From positions 5,545-69,544 of the forward strand of contig NZ_CALART010000107.1 of NCBI RefSeq assembly GCF_937888285.1: 64,000 bases of DNA. Direction: 5' to 3'. Shown piece by piece: positions 53,171 through 63,672 of the stretch. A model generated the notes under the pieces. It was not told where the DNA came from, did not search any database, and saw only the letters and a program-made list of their open reading frames with translations. The DNA is from an uncultured Aquimonas sp. (lineage in GTDB: Bacteria; Pseudomonadota; Gammaproteobacteria; Xanthomonadales; Xanthomonadaceae). Every line of letters begins with the position of its first letter. The stretch's first letter is position 1. Made by a program: the position numbers and the translations under genes.

Positions 53171-54814
53171 CTATGCCGCCCCTTTCCACTCCGCCGTCAG
53201 CAGCGGCTCCGCCTTGTCCGCCACCGGCGCCTTGGCCAGCAGGGCGCCCAGCGCCGACACATCGAGCGCGGGATGGGTTTCGCGCGCCAGCGTCATCAAT
53301 TCGCGCGCCAGTTGCCGCAGGCAGACGAGGTTCGAGCGCATCCGCGCCTTGAAGGCCGCATCGTCCAGATCATCGCGCAGGGCGCGGTTCAACTCCGCGA
53401 ACCAGCCCAAGCGCGCCTGGTCCAGGAAGGCCGACGAATCCACCGCCGCGTGCGGGCGCGCGTTCGCCGCGCACCAGCGCTGCAGCAGGTCCTGCATCGC
53501 GAAGTTCAAGGCCTTGGCTTCGGCCAGTTCGGGCTTGAGTCGCGACAGGGTGCTGAGGTCGTCGATGCGATGGCCGAAGAACAAGGCGGCCAGCACGCCC
53601 CAGTAGTAGCTGTAGTCCCACAGCACCTTGAGCGGCATCAGCTGGGCGTCGCCGAACAGGCCGTACTGGCCGCGGTACATGGCCATGGTGCTTTCGTAGA
53701 AGCTGAAGTAGAGCTGCTCATAGACGCCGGCATAGGGCTGCCAGGCTTCGCCCGCGCGGTCCTTCTCGATCAGCCGGCTGATGTAGGTGTTGCTGATCGC
53801 GATGAAGTCGCTGCCGGGCGAGTAGAACGGGTCGAGAAACACACCGGCCTCGCCGGTCAGCGCCCAGCGCTTCGCGCTGAACACCTGCTTGCAGCCGTAG
53901 CTGAAATTGCGGAAGAAGGCGAAGTCCTGCAGTTCGTTACGCATCGGCTCGATGGCCTGGTGCACGCGGGGCTGGTGCTGGGCCAGCCAGTCCATGGCCT
54001 TCTCGAAACTGTTCATCGTCTCCAGCGGGTGCATCTCGGCATCGCAGACGATGCCCACCGAATGCGAGCCCGAGGACAGCGGGATCAGCCAGACCCAGTA
54101 GCCGGGGCCGACCAGATGGTTGGTGCTGCGCCAGCGCTCGGGCGGCGTGCAGCGGCCGAGCCAGTCGGCATTGGCCGACCAGTCGTGCGGATCGATCATG
54201 CCCTTGACGCGGAACCACACGGCATTGGCCTTGTGGCCGTTGTCCTCGGCCAAGCCCAGCTTGCGCTTGATCAGCCCGGCGCGGCCGCTGGCATCCACCA
54301 CCCAGCGCGCCTGCGCTGTGCTGCGCTCGCCAGCGCGCTCCCATTCGACGCGGTGCGCGCTGTCGTCCTCGCTGAGCTCGATCTGCTTGACCACAGCACC
54401 GTCGATGAACTCGATGCCCAGCGACTGCGCGCGCTCGGCGAGGAAGTTCTCGAAGCGGCCGCGGTCGATCTGCCAGGCGCCGGTCGGCAGGGACTGGCTG
54501 GCGCCGAGTTCGGCGCAGCGGTCCGGCGCCGAGTGGCCTTCCGAGAAGAAGAAGCGGAAGCCGAACTTGACGATGTGTTCCTGATCGAGATGCTCGCGCA
54601 GGCCGAGCACGTCGCCAAAGTAGTTGGCGGCGATCTCGACCGTGCTCTCGCCGATCTTGAAGGCGGCCTCGGGCACCGGATGCGCGCGCCGCTCGATCAC
54701 GCGGATGCGCGTATCGGCATCGCGCTGCTTCAGCTGCAGGGCGAGCGTGAGGCCGGCGAGGCCGCCGCCCAGGATCAGCACGTCGACGGGAGTCAGGTCG
54801 GTCGCGGTAGTCAT
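53171..54814 (-). CDS. Flavin-dependent halogenase-like oxidoreductase (tryptophan-halogenase type)
   Basis: This 547-residue FAD protein has GGGLAGL (16-22), FKIGESTVE (52-60), Lys83 in HIVKFGFRF, at the place of the catalytic Lys79 of PrnA/RebH, GEAGVFLDPFYSPGSD for FAD binding, and WVWLIP (241-246), the WxWxIP halogenase motif. Its length is close to that of tryptophan halogenases (about 530). It is likely to halogenate or hydroxylate the aryl head or polyene; xanthomonadins carry Br. It is the last gene of the leftward KS-CLF-GT2 operon, joined by a four-base overlap (54811-54814). Confidence 0.86.
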   Translation of the reverse strand: MTTATDLTPVDVLILGGGLAGLTLALQLKQRDADTRIRVIERRAHPVPEAAFKIGESTVEIAANYFGDVLGLREHLDQEHIVKFGFRFFFSEGHSAPDRCAELGASQSLPTGAWQIDRGRFENFLAERAQSLGIEFIDGAVVKQIELSEDDSAHRVEWERAGERSTAQARWVVDASGRAGLIKRKLGLAEDNGHKANAVWFRVKGMIDPHDWSANADWLGRCTPPERWRSTNHLVGPGYWVWLIPLSSGSHSVGIVCDAEMHPLETMNSFEKAMDWLAQHQPRVHQAIEPMRNELQDFAFFRNFSYGCKQVFSAKRWALTGEAGVFLDPFYSPGSDFIAISNTYISRLIEKDRAGEAWQPYAGVYEQLYFSFYESTMAMYRGQYGLFGDAQLMPLKVLWDYSYYWGVLAALFFGHRIDDLSTLSRLKPELAEAKALNFAMQDLLQRWCAANARPHAAVDSSAFLDQARLGWFAELNRALRDDLDDAAFKARMRSNLVCLRQLARELMTLARETHPALDVSALGALLAKAPVADKAEPLLTAEWKGAA

Positions 54815-55626
54815 GCGGTGCGGCCCTCGAGTACAGGCGTAACGGGCTCCGGCAGAGTCGCCGGGCCCGGGTCAAAAATGCGTGGGCGCGAGCGCCGCGC
54901 CTCGATGTAGCGCGGGATCACGCGGCCATAGGTCCAGACCCGGCCGACCACGTGCGAGGTGATGCGGTAGAGGTCGGTGAGCGGGCGGAAGTGGCTGCGG
55001 CGGAACTGCCCGGCCAGGCCGTCGCCGGCATAGCGCGATTCGATCGGCACCGACACGCAGCCCATGCCCAGCCGGCGTGCGGCCTGGATGAGGATGTCGG
55101 CCTCGAACACGAAGCCCTCGCCGGCGACGTCGGCGATTTCGCAGACTGCGCGCGGGTAGTAGCGCTGGCCGCTCTGGGTGTCGGCGATGCGATAGCCGGT
55201 GGCCCAGGCGATGCCCCAGTCGCCGAACTCGTTGGCGAGCCGGCGGTGGATCGGCTGCTGGGCGCGCTTCTTCAGGCGCGCGCCGATGATGATGTCGTTG
55301 GGGAACCTGTCCGCCGCGGCCACGAGGCGCGGCACGTCCGAGGCCAGGTGCTGGCCGTCGCCGTCCATGCTGACCACGCCGTCGATGTCGAGCGCGAGTG
55401 CCGCGCGGAAGCCGCTGCGCAGGCCCTCGCCCTTGCCGCGGCGGGTGGCGTGCTGGATCAGGGTGATCGGCAGATCGGCGATTGCAGCTACGGTGCCGTC
55501 GGTGGAGCCGTCGTCGATCACGATCACGTGCGGCGTGCAGGCCAGCGCGCCTTCGACCACCTCGCGGATGCGCAGGGCTTCGTTCAGGGCGGGAATGATC
55601 ACCGCGGTGCGGGCGAGCTCAGCCAT
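54811..55626 (-). CDS. Family 2 glycosyltransferase (dolichol-phosphate mannosyltransferase-like)
   Basis: This 271-residue GT-A enzyme has VIIPALNEA (9-17), DDGSTDGT (38-45) and metal-binding Asp88-x-Asp90 (SMDGDGQH). The later phrase DTQSGQRYYPR is typical of DPM-like transferases. No C-terminal membrane helices are seen. In aryl-polyene clusters such an enzyme is thought to add a sugar to the lipid anchor. The ATG at 55626 overlaps the chain-length factor gene by 8 bases; a longer frame upstream is antisense-like noise. Confidence 0.9.
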   Translation of the reverse strand: MAELARTAVIIPALNEALRIREVVEGALACTPHVIVIDDGSTDGTVAAIADLPITLIQHATRRGKGEGLRSGFRAALALDIDGVVSMDGDGQHLASDVPRLVAAADRFPNDIIIGARLKKRAQQPIHRRLANEFGDWGIAWATGYRIADTQSGQRYYPRAVCEIADVAGEGFVFEADILIQAARRLGMGCVSVPIESRYAGDGLAGQFRRSHFRPLTDLYRITSHVVGRVWTYGRVIPRYIEARRSRPRIFDPGPATLPEPVTPVLEGRTA

Positions 55627-56407
55627 GACGCAGCTCCAGCACGAGGCGGCTGTCCATGCCTGCGGGCAGCTCGCAGATGTCTTCGCCACGGGCCAGCGCC
55701 TGGGCCAGACGCGCGGCCGGGGCCATGGCATTGCGCGCGGTCGCTTCGATCAGCGGGCCGGCGGCTTCGGCGCAAACGCCGGCCTCGATCCGCGGCACCA
55801 GGCTCAGCCCGCTGCCATCGGCGCGGTCCAGCACCAGGGCGAAGCCGAACAGGCCCTCGCTCTTCGATGTGTGCTGCAGCGGGCCGCCGGCCGGGCTGTC
55901 GTAGGCCACCAGCAGCAGCGGGCCGCCATCGATGGCGATCTGCAGCGCGGCTTCGATCAGGCCCTGGGCGAAGCTGGCGTCGAAGGCCGAGATCGCGGTG
56001 GCCGGCGCATGGCAGCCGACGCCGATGGTCCAATAGCCAGCCGCGGCGTTGTGCACCGAGTTGTGGAACCTGGTCGGCGAGACTTCGGTGGGGGCCGTCG
56101 CCAGCGTCGCGCACATGTAGTCGGTGATCGCCAGATCGCCGTGGGTGGAGGTGAACACCGAGGGCAGGGCGGCCGGATCGGCGCCGGCGTTTGCACACGC
56201 AGCTTCCGCGACCAGAAGGGCCAGCAGCACCGAGTCCGGCGCGCGGCGGCGCTCGTTGGCCGGCAGCATCGAGGGCGCGGGCTTCTTCGGCGCGCCTTCG
56301 ACGAGCCCTGCTTCGCCGCGCGCGAACGCGGCCATCGCAGCCCAGTCGGGCAGGCCGTCGGCGAAGGCGCCGATGCCCAGCACTTTCAGCTCCGGCAGGC
56401 CGCTCAT
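55619..56407 (-). CDS. Beta-ketoacyl synthase chain-length factor
   Basis: This 262-residue protein is a shortened thiolase-fold partner (PF13723-type) of the ketosynthase encoded just before it. It retains FTSTHGDLAITDYM and the helix-turn GVGCHAPATAISAFDASFAQGLIEAAL, but lacks the His-His pair of active KS enzymes. In type II systems the KS-CLF heterodimer fixes the number of extensions. The stop of the KS and its start overlap by four bases, giving equal synthesis. Confidence 0.9.
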   Translation of the reverse strand: MSGLPELKVLGIGAFADGLPDWAAMAAFARGEAGLVEGAPKKPAPSMLPANERRRAPDSVLLALLVAEAACANAGADPAALPSVFTSTHGDLAITDYMCATLATAPTEVSPTRFHNSVHNAAAGYWTIGVGCHAPATAISAFDASFAQGLIEAALQIAIDGGPLLLVAYDSPAGGPLQHTSKSEGLFGFALVLDRADGSGLSLVPRIEAGVCAEAAGPLIEATARNAMAPAARLAQALARGEDICELPAGMDSRLVLELRHG

Positions 56408-57597
56408 GCGCGTGCCTCCGCGCCGAACACCAGCGAGCAGTTGTTGCCGCCGAAGCCGAAGGAGTTGTTCATCGCGTAACGCACCTCGCCGCGCGTGTTC
56501 TCGCGCAGGATCTGCGGGCCGCAGGCGGGGTCGGGGTCGTCGCAGTTGAGCGTGCCGGGCATCAGGCCCGACTCGATGGCTTCGATCGCGATCAGGCTTT
56601 CGACGATGCCGGCAGCACCCAGGGTGTGGCCGGTGTAGGCCTTGGTCGAGCTCGCGCGCAGGCACTCGCCGAACAGGCGCGCCACCGCGCCGGCCTCGAT
56701 CTCGTCGTTCTTCGGCGTGGCGGTGCCGTGCAGGTTGAGGTAGTCGATGTCGGCAGGCGCGAGCCCCGCACGCGCGATCGCCGCCTGCATGCACAGCCGC
56801 GCGCCGAGGCCCTCGGGATGCGGGCTGCTCATGTGGTGGGCGTCCGAGGACTCGCCGTAGCCCAGCAGGCGCGGGCCCGCGCCCTCGCGTTCGAGGATCG
56901 CATAGCCGCCGGCCTCGCCCAGCGACAGGCCGTTGCGCGCCACATCGAAGGGCCGGCACTGCGCGGTGGACACCAGACCCAGCGCATTGAAGCCGAACAG
57001 CACGCTGCCGCAGAGGGTGTCGACGCCGCCCACCAGGGCCGCATCGACCACGCCGGCCTGGATCAGCCGCGCGGCCTGGGCGAACACTTTCGCGCTGGAC
57101 GAACACGCCGTGGCCACGGTCACGCAGGGCCCGCGCAGGCCGGTGGCGGCGGCGAGGAAGCTGCCCAGCGAATGCGGCGTATGGATGATCGGACGGTGCA
57201 GATCGGCCGGGAAGCGGTCGCCGTCGAGCCGCGTGTAGGCCTCTTCCGAAGCGCCGATGCTGGACGTGCTGGTGCCGATGATGATCGCCACGCGCGCGGC
57301 CCCGTAGCGCTCGCGCAGGGCCTCGACCCGCGCCGCCACGCCGTCCTGCTGCAGGGCGAACCAGGCCAGGCGGTTGTTGCGGCAGTCCCAGCCCATCAGG
57401 TCGGCGGGCAGCTGCAGGTCCTCCAGCCCGTCGACGCGGCCGATCCAGGTCTCCAGCGGATGCGCGGAGAAGTCATTGCGGCGCAGCCCGCTGCGGCGTG
57501 CCGCCAGCGCCTCGCGCATCGAGTCCAGTCCCGCGCCGCAGGCGGTGGTCAGGGTGCGGGCGGTAATCGCCAGCGGCGGCATGGCTGCAGCAGACAT
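56404..57597 (-). CDS. 3-oxoacyl-ACP synthase (FabF-like ketosynthase)
   Basis: This 397-residue condensing enzyme has the catalytic triad Cys165 in VATACSSSA, His290 in NLHGTATPKND and His324 in YTGHTLGAAG, with the closing glycine loop NNSFGFGGNN. It would condense malonyl-ACP with the hydroxybenzoyl or polyenoyl starter together with the CLF. It is first in the leftward operon; its promoter should lie just right of 57597. It is the only complete ketosynthase in the cluster. Confidence 0.94.
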   Translation of the reverse strand: MSAAAMPPLAITARTLTTACGAGLDSMREALAARRSGLRRNDFSAHPLETWIGRVDGLEDLQLPADLMGWDCRNNRLAWFALQQDGVAARVEALRERYGAARVAIIIGTSTSSIGASEEAYTRLDGDRFPADLHRPIIHTPHSLGSFLAAATGLRGPCVTVATACSSSAKVFAQAARLIQAGVVDAALVGGVDTLCGSVLFGFNALGLVSTAQCRPFDVARNGLSLGEAGGYAILEREGAGPRLLGYGESSDAHHMSSPHPEGLGARLCMQAAIARAGLAPADIDYLNLHGTATPKNDEIEAGAVARLFGECLRASSTKAYTGHTLGAAGIVESLIAIEAIESGLMPGTLNCDDPDPACGPQILRENTRGEVRYAMNNSFGFGGNNCSLVFGAEARA

Positions 57598-58412
57598 CAG
57601 CTCAGGGTGTCCTCTTCGAATGGGCGAAGTATAGAGAGCCGGGATCGGGGACTCGGGATTCGGGATTCGTCAGAGCAGGTTGCGGCAGGGCGACCGTTAC
57701 CGAGCATTGGAAGGCTCCGTGGGGGTTGCGGCTGGCCGACGGTCTTCACATCCGCGCAGAAACAGGCCTTGGCCCCGCCATCCTGGAGCTTGCCAGCGCG
57801 GCGTCGCCGTGCAGGTGTGCTCGAAGAAACGTGGGTTCGTCATCCCCGCGCATGCGGGGATCCAGGACTCATGCGACTGGGGTGGGCTTTCCGGGGCCCC
57901 CGTCCCCGCCTTCGCGAGGACAGGCTCTGCGCGGGGGCGACGACAACAGGTGTAGGCGCGAGCGCTTTGTTTCTTGAGAGCTTGCCCCGCACAGCGGAGA
58001 CAGCCTGCCGGAGACCCTCGGCCCCAAGGCCACGACGTGCCGTGCTGGAACGTCCCCGTGCGCTCGCGCCACGCGCTGCGAACAAGGACAATGCGCGGCG
58101 GCGCGCGCGCCGACTACGAGGCTCGCGCGCTTTCACGAATCCCCTCCCGGCCCGAGCGCCATGCGTTGCGGAAGCTCGCATAGGGTGGGGCCCCGGCGGA
58201 CCAAGGCCTTCGCCACGCAATACCCCAGACCGGCGCTCACGGCAGAGACAGCCTGCCAAAGCCGCTCGCCACAGGGCCACGAGGTACTGTGCTCGAGCAT
58301 CACTGCGTGCTCGCTCCGCGTGCCCCGAGCAAGGACAATGCGGCTGCGTGCTCGCCGAGCCACGACGCTTCCGCGCTTTCACGAATCCCCAATCCCCAAT
58401 CCCGGTTCTCAA
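57598..58412. repeat. Gap with hairpin repeat copy, a decayed GTGGGCC palindrome and heptamers
   Basis: No gene is supported. About 57825-57990 is a single copy of the ATCCCCGC...GCGGGGAT hairpin repeat, with the CGCGAGGACAGGCTCTGCG insert and the AGCGCTTTGTTTCTTGAGAG end. A decayed palindrome lies at 58180-58203. GGGATTC-type heptamers lie at 57640-57668 and 58378-58400. GCCACGACGTGC/GCCACGAGGTAC-like direct repeats lie at about 58025 and 58275. The promoter of the ketosynthase operon should be in the first 100 bases. Confidence 0.8.
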
Positions 58413-59099
58413 GTGTCCGCCCGTCACGCCCACCGCCTGCGCCTCCTGCGCGACACTGATGCCCTGCAGGGCCTGGGGGTCGCGCTGCTGCTACTGATGC
58501 TCAGCGGCGGGCTGGTCTACGTCTACTACGCAATCCGGGTCTGGAATCTCGCACGCCGCGCACCGGCCTGGCCCGATCTCGATCCGCAGCGCCGCGCGCG
58601 CCTGCTGCTCTTCGGCAAGCGCTGCGAGGACGGCGAGCCTGATCGCGACTTCCAGCAGCGCATCCAGCGCGCGCTGGCCCTGGCCGGACGCCATCCGCAG
58701 CTGGAGCTGCTGCTGCTCGGCGGCGGCCCACATCCCACCGAGGCCGAGGTCGCCGAACGCGAGCTGCGCGCCGCCGGACTGAGCGAGGCGGCGCGCATCA
58801 CCCTTGAGGACCAGTCGCGCGACACCCTTGAGAACCTGCGTCACGCGCGCTCGCTGCTGCGCGAGGGCGAGGGTGACGTCCTGCTGCTGTCCAGCCGCTA
58901 CCACCTCGCGCGCTGCAGCCTGTTCGCACAGTGGCTGGGCATCGAGCACCGTGTCTGCGCGGCCGAAGAGCAGTGGGCGCCGAGTTGGCGCGAACGCGGC
59001 CGCCTGCTGCTGGAGGCTGCCTACATGGTCTGGGTCGAATCCGGCCGCGCTTGGGCGCGCCTGCTGCGCAGCGAGCGGATGCTGGCGAAGGTGAGTTGA
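58413..59099 (+). CDS. YdcF/DUF218-family protein with one membrane helix
   Basis: This 228-residue protein starts at GTG 58413. One hydrophobic helix (about 20-44) precedes the DUF218 domain, which has LLLLGGGPHPTEAE, ITLEDQSRDTLENLRHA and VLLLSSRYHLARCSLFAQWLG, matching the E-x-x-S-x-x-T-x-E-N signature. The family is linked to envelope polysaccharide or vancomycin-resistance (SanA-like) phenotypes, but the reaction is uncertain. The ATG alternatives upstream would run through repeats. Confidence 0.82.
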   Translation: MSARHAHRLRLLRDTDALQGLGVALLLLMLSGGLVYVYYAIRVWNLARRAPAWPDLDPQRRARLLLFGKRCEDGEPDRDFQQRIQRALALAGRHPQLELLLLGGGPHPTEAEVAERELRAAGLSEAARITLEDQSRDTLENLRHARSLLREGEGDVLLLSSRYHLARCSLFAQWLGIEHRVCAAEEQWAPSWRERGRLLLEAAYMVWVESGRAWARLLRSERMLAKVS

Positions 59100-59628
59100 G
59101 CAGGCCCCTGCCCGTGCGTCTGCCCAATGGGCCGATGCCCTCGCGAGGACTGTCGCATGCGCCGAGGCAGGTGTGAGGTCCGCTGGGGCTGGCCAGTCGC
59201 GAGGTCCCGGTACATGCGCTGCGCTTATGTACCCTACGCCGCACACCGCCCTGCGGCTGCGCTTATCGCGTGGCGTCACTCGCGGTCGTAGGGCGGATAA
59301 GCGCAGCGCATCCGCCGTCGGCTTGCCTCACGATGCACCTGCCGCCGGCTTGTCTCACGGAGATCCGATTCGCTGGGGCTGGCGAAACGAGCCGATGGGC
59401 GGCCTCGCGGCACGAGCCGATGCCCTCGCGAGGTCGCGGTACATGCGCTGCGCTTATGTACCCTACGCCGCACACCGCCCTGCGGCTGCGTTTATCGCGT
59501 GGCGTCACTCGCGGTCGTAGGGCGGATACGCGCAGCGCATCCGCCGTCACCTTGCCTCGGTCGATGTCAGGCTTGCCTTCGTCAATGACAGCGGCTGGCA
59601 AGGGCCACCAACTGCAGCGGCGCTTCCG
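59100..59628. repeat. Gap with a ~115-bp direct repeat 229 bases apart
   Basis: CGGTACATGCGCTGCGCTTA begins at 59208 and again at 59437. Each copy runs through GCCGCACACCGCCCTGCGGC and ends GCGCAGCGCATCCGCCGTC, nearly identical over about 115 bases. Each contains an inverted repeat of GGATAAGCGCAGC against its upstream GCGCTTAT. No gene is supported. Confidence 0.88.
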
Positions 59629-60660
<1,032 letters not shown>

Positions 60661-60781
60661 GTGCGCGCATCCGTGGCTGGGGGAGCTGCAAAGACTGGCA
60701 CGCCGCACGTTAGTTCGGCGCCAAGCCCCAGGGCCGACCAAGGGCGTACCGCCGAGGGCGCTGCGCGCGCCCGCCGCAGAC

Positions 60782-61171
60782 TCAGTCGCGTCGCCCACGC
60801 AGCCGCATCAACGCGACCAGCGCCAGCACCGCCAGCACCGCCTCGACCGCCAGCGCGAACCACAGAAAGGGCGTTGCTACGCTTCCAGCGACCATGCCGA
60901 TCACGCGACCGATCGCGATGCCGCCGTAGGCACCGAAGGCCAGCAGCAGGCCGTAGGGGCGGTGCCGGGCGGCGAGGTCCGAGGCCAGGATCAGCGCGCC
61001 CACGCCCAATTCGAAGCCGCCGTAGAAGGCGCGCAGCTCGGCCGCGGCAAGATCGCCGCTGAGCATGATGCCGGTGGCCGCCAGCGTGCCCAGCGGGTCG
61101 AACATGAAGGCCGCACCGAAGGCGATGAAGCCGAGGCCCGACAGCCACAGCACGATGCGTGCGAATGCCAT
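60782..61171 (-). CDS. DUF4345 family small membrane protein
   Basis: This 129-residue protein has four hydrophobic helices (about 6-22, 45-63, 70-92 and 98-122). The family pattern MFDPLGTLAATGIMLSGDLAAAELRAFYGGFELGVGA is typical of DUF4345. It is an inner-membrane protein of unknown role. It lies 121 bases before the aldo/keto reductase on the same strand. Confidence 0.85.
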   Translation of the reverse strand: MAFARIVLWLSGLGFIAFGAAFMFDPLGTLAATGIMLSGDLAAAELRAFYGGFELGVGALILASDLAARHRPYGLLLAFGAYGGIAIGRVIGMVAGSVATPFLWFALAVEAVLAVLALVALMRLRGRRD

Positions 61172-61351
61172 GAGGCGTCTCCCGCGGAATGAGCGCGCAG
61201 AGTGGGGCAGGGCGGATCAATCCGGGGTGAGGGGTAGGGCGGCGATGGCAGCTCCGGCTGCTCGACCGGTTGTCGCAGGCCGCGTGCTGCTCCGATTCCC
61301 GATTCCCGTGAGCCGATTCCCGGCCCCAAGGGCCTGCGTACAATCCGCGCC

Positions 61352-62401
61352 ATGCACATCCCCCCCGAGCAACTGGCGCGTCTGCGCAGCATGGGCTGGC
61401 GCGACGACGCGCCAGCGGCCACGGCCTATGCCGAAGCGAACGAGGGTCGCCTGGCGCGGGTCACCGAGCAGCACCGCTCCGGCTACATCGTCGACGACGG
61501 CGAGCGCGAGTTCCCGGTGCAGGCGCCGGCGCCGTGGACGCGCAAGAGCTTCCCGCCCGAGCAGCGCGCTGCGGTCGGCGACTGGGTGCGGCTGAAGGAC
61601 GACGAAGACCTGATCCTCGACTGGCTGCCGCGCTTCGGCCTGCTGAAGCGTGCGGCCGCGGGTGAGCATTACAAGCAGCAGCTGATCGCCGCCAACATCG
61701 ACCGCGTGCTGGTGGTCTGCGGGCTCGACGGCGACTTCAACCCGCGCCGCCTTGAGCGCTATCTGGTGCTGGTGCGTGGCTCCGGCGCCGAAGCCGTGTT
61801 CGTGCTGACCAAGGCCGACCAGCTGGGCCGCGCCGACATCGACATGGCGGTCGAGGTGCTGCAGTCGCTGGAAGAGGCCGGCGCACGCATCGTTGCGCTG
61901 AATGCGCGCTCACTGGAGTCGGTCAGCGTGCTGCATCCGCTGCTGGGGCCGGGGATCACGGCGGTGCTGGTGGGTTCCAGCGGTGCCGGCAAGTCGACTC
62001 TGACCAATGCCCTGCTCGGCATCGAGCGGCAGAAGACCAACACCGTGCGCGCCAACGACAGCCGCGGCCGCCACACCACCACCCACCGCGCCCTGCTGCG
62101 CCTGCCCTCGGGCGGCTGCCTGATCGACACCCCCGGCATGCGCGAGCTGAAGCTCACCGGCGAGGAGACGCTCGACCGCAGCGGCTTCGACCGCATCGAG
62201 GAACTGGCTGCCCAGTGCCGCTTCCGCGACTGCCAGCATGAGCGCGAACCCGGCTGCGCCGTGCAGTCCGCGCTGGAGGCCGACGAGCTCGACCCCGGCG
62301 CGCTGGCCAACTACCGAAAGCTGCAGGGCGAACTGGCGCAGGCCCGCGCCGTGGTCAAGCAGCGCGAGCGGCAGGGCCCGCGCGGGCCGAAGCGGCGCTG
62401 A
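61352..62401 (+). CDS. rsgA: Small-subunit biogenesis GTPase RsgA
   Basis: This 349-residue circularly permuted GTPase begins with an OB-fold (about 30-100, GRLARVTEQHRSGY). Then follow G4 TKAD (153-156), G1 GSSGAGKST (208-216), G2 with TTTH around 242, G3 DTPGM (259-263) and a zinc finger with Cys289, Cys294, His296 and Cys302. RsgA acts late in 30S maturation, checking the decoding centre and releasing RbfA. The G4 motif is TKAD in place of the usual NKxD. It is monocistronic, with GGGATTC-like heptamers in the short gap upstream. Confidence 0.97.
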   Translation: MHIPPEQLARLRSMGWRDDAPAATAYAEANEGRLARVTEQHRSGYIVDDGEREFPVQAPAPWTRKSFPPEQRAAVGDWVRLKDDEDLILDWLPRFGLLKRAAAGEHYKQQLIAANIDRVLVVCGLDGDFNPRRLERYLVLVRGSGAEAVFVLTKADQLGRADIDMAVEVLQSLEEAGARIVALNARSLESVSVLHPLLGPGITAVLVGSSGAGKSTLTNALLGIERQKTNTVRANDSRGRHTTTHRALLRLPSGGCLIDTPGMRELKLTGEETLDRSGFDRIEELAAQCRFRDCQHEREPGCAVQSALEADELDPGALANYRKLQGELAQARAVVKQRERQGPRGPKRR

Positions 62402-62827
62402 GGTCCCATGGCGGGCCGACACCTCCGATGCCGGAGGCCGCGACTCCATCCTGTCGTTGCATAGGGTGGGCCCTGGCCCACCATGAGCGCCCCACTCGCC
62501 GCCGCCGCTGCACGCATTGCCTGCGTCGGTTCGGCTCCTGGTGCGCGCCCGGCTGGTTCCGTTGGCGCGGCAAGGGATTGGATGACCGGGGCAGGTTTCA
62601 GGCCACGGTGGGCCGGGGCCCACCCTATGCGACTTCGTAGGGTGCGCGTGTCGCGCACCACCGCTTGCGTCGGAACTACCCGCGGCGTCGCTGCCCGCGC
62701 GCCGGCTTCGACTTCGCGGCCGCGCGCCGCACTTCCACGCGCACATGGCCGGCTGGCTCCACCGGCGTGCGCTTGATCTCCACGCCTCGTCGCCAACGTT
62801 CATGGCCACGTTGGCGAGCGGGATCAA
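62402..62827. repeat. Gap with an inverted pair of GTGGGCC palindromes
   Basis: Palindromes at 62461-62484 and, oppositely oriented, 62607-62629 enclose about 120 bases, again a REPIN-like layout. The second has GGGCCGGGGCCC at its centre. No gene is supported; the small frames run through the repeats. Confidence 0.85.
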
Positions 62828-63556
62828 TCATGCGCCCTTCGCTCTGCGTACCGAGATCTTGGATGTACCGCCAGGCAACGGAGTCTTTCGAACTTCGAAT
62901 TCTGGTAGTGCATCGAAAAGCAGACTCAACTTTTGATGTCCGTGGCTGCGTGGATCGAACTCTGGCTGTACGCGGTTGATGTGTTGCCCGACACCGCTCA
63001 GTGTGGCCCACCCGTCATCGTCTGCCTCCGCTTCGACAGCACTGCGGAGCAACTTGAGCATTGCCTTGTCAAACTTCGGAGTCGCAGGTGTTGCTACTCC
63101 GGCAGGCTCATCCGTACTCAGCAAATCGGTGTAGACAAACCGGTCGCAGGCAGCCACGAAGGGCCGCGGCGTTTTGCGCTCGCCGATGCCGATCACGTAC
63201 AGCCCACCCTCGCGCAGGCGCTGGGCCAGCCGGGTGAAGTCGCTGTCGCTGCTGACAATCGCCGCGCCCTGCAGCTGCTGGCCGTGCAGCAGGTCCATGG
63301 CGTCGATGATCATTGCGCTGTCGGTCGCATTCTTGCCGCTGGTGTAGCGGAACTGCTGGATCGGCTGGATGGAATGTTCCAGCAGGGTCTCTTTCCAGCG
63401 CCCCAGGTTGGGCGTGGTCCAGTCGCCGTAGGCACGCTTGATGCCGGCCACGCCGTACTTGGCGACCTCGGCCAGCATGCCGGCGACCAGCGAAGCCTGG
63501 GCGTTGTCGGCGTCGATCAGCACGGCGTAGCGGGGGGCGTCGGAGCGGGGGGTCAT
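62828..63556 (-). CDS. NYN-domain nuclease-like protein with OST-HTH/LOTUS domain
   Basis: This 242-residue protein starts at ATG 63556. The N-terminal PIN-like NYN domain (about 8-145) has acidic metal-site residues Asp15/Asp17 in VLIDADNAQ, Asp79 and Asp85 in ATDSAMIIDAMDLL, and Asp104/Asp106 in SSDSDF. The C-terminal region (about 165-240) fits an OST-HTH/LOTUS domain, which binds RNA. The LabA/MARF1-type pairing suggests an RNase. A longer frame upstream is not needed. Confidence 0.9.
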   Translation of the reverse strand: MTPRSDAPRYAVLIDADNAQASLVAGMLAEVAKYGVAGIKRAYGDWTTPNLGRWKETLLEHSIQPIQQFRYTSGKNATDSAMIIDAMDLLHGQQLQGAAIVSSDSDFTRLAQRLREGGLYVIGIGERKTPRPFVAACDRFVYTDLLSTDEPAGVATPATPKFDKAMLKLLRSAVEAEADDDGWATLSGVGQHINRVQPEFDPRSHGHQKLSLLFDALPEFEVRKTPLPGGTSKISVRRAKGA

Positions 63557-63672
63557 GGGGCACCGGGTCGTAGATGTGATGGCATAGGGTGCACCGCCGG
63601 CCGGCGCGATGCATGCTGAAAATTGCCACGCTCGCTGAAAGGCCAAGCACCTGAAGAACGGTGGATCGACCC

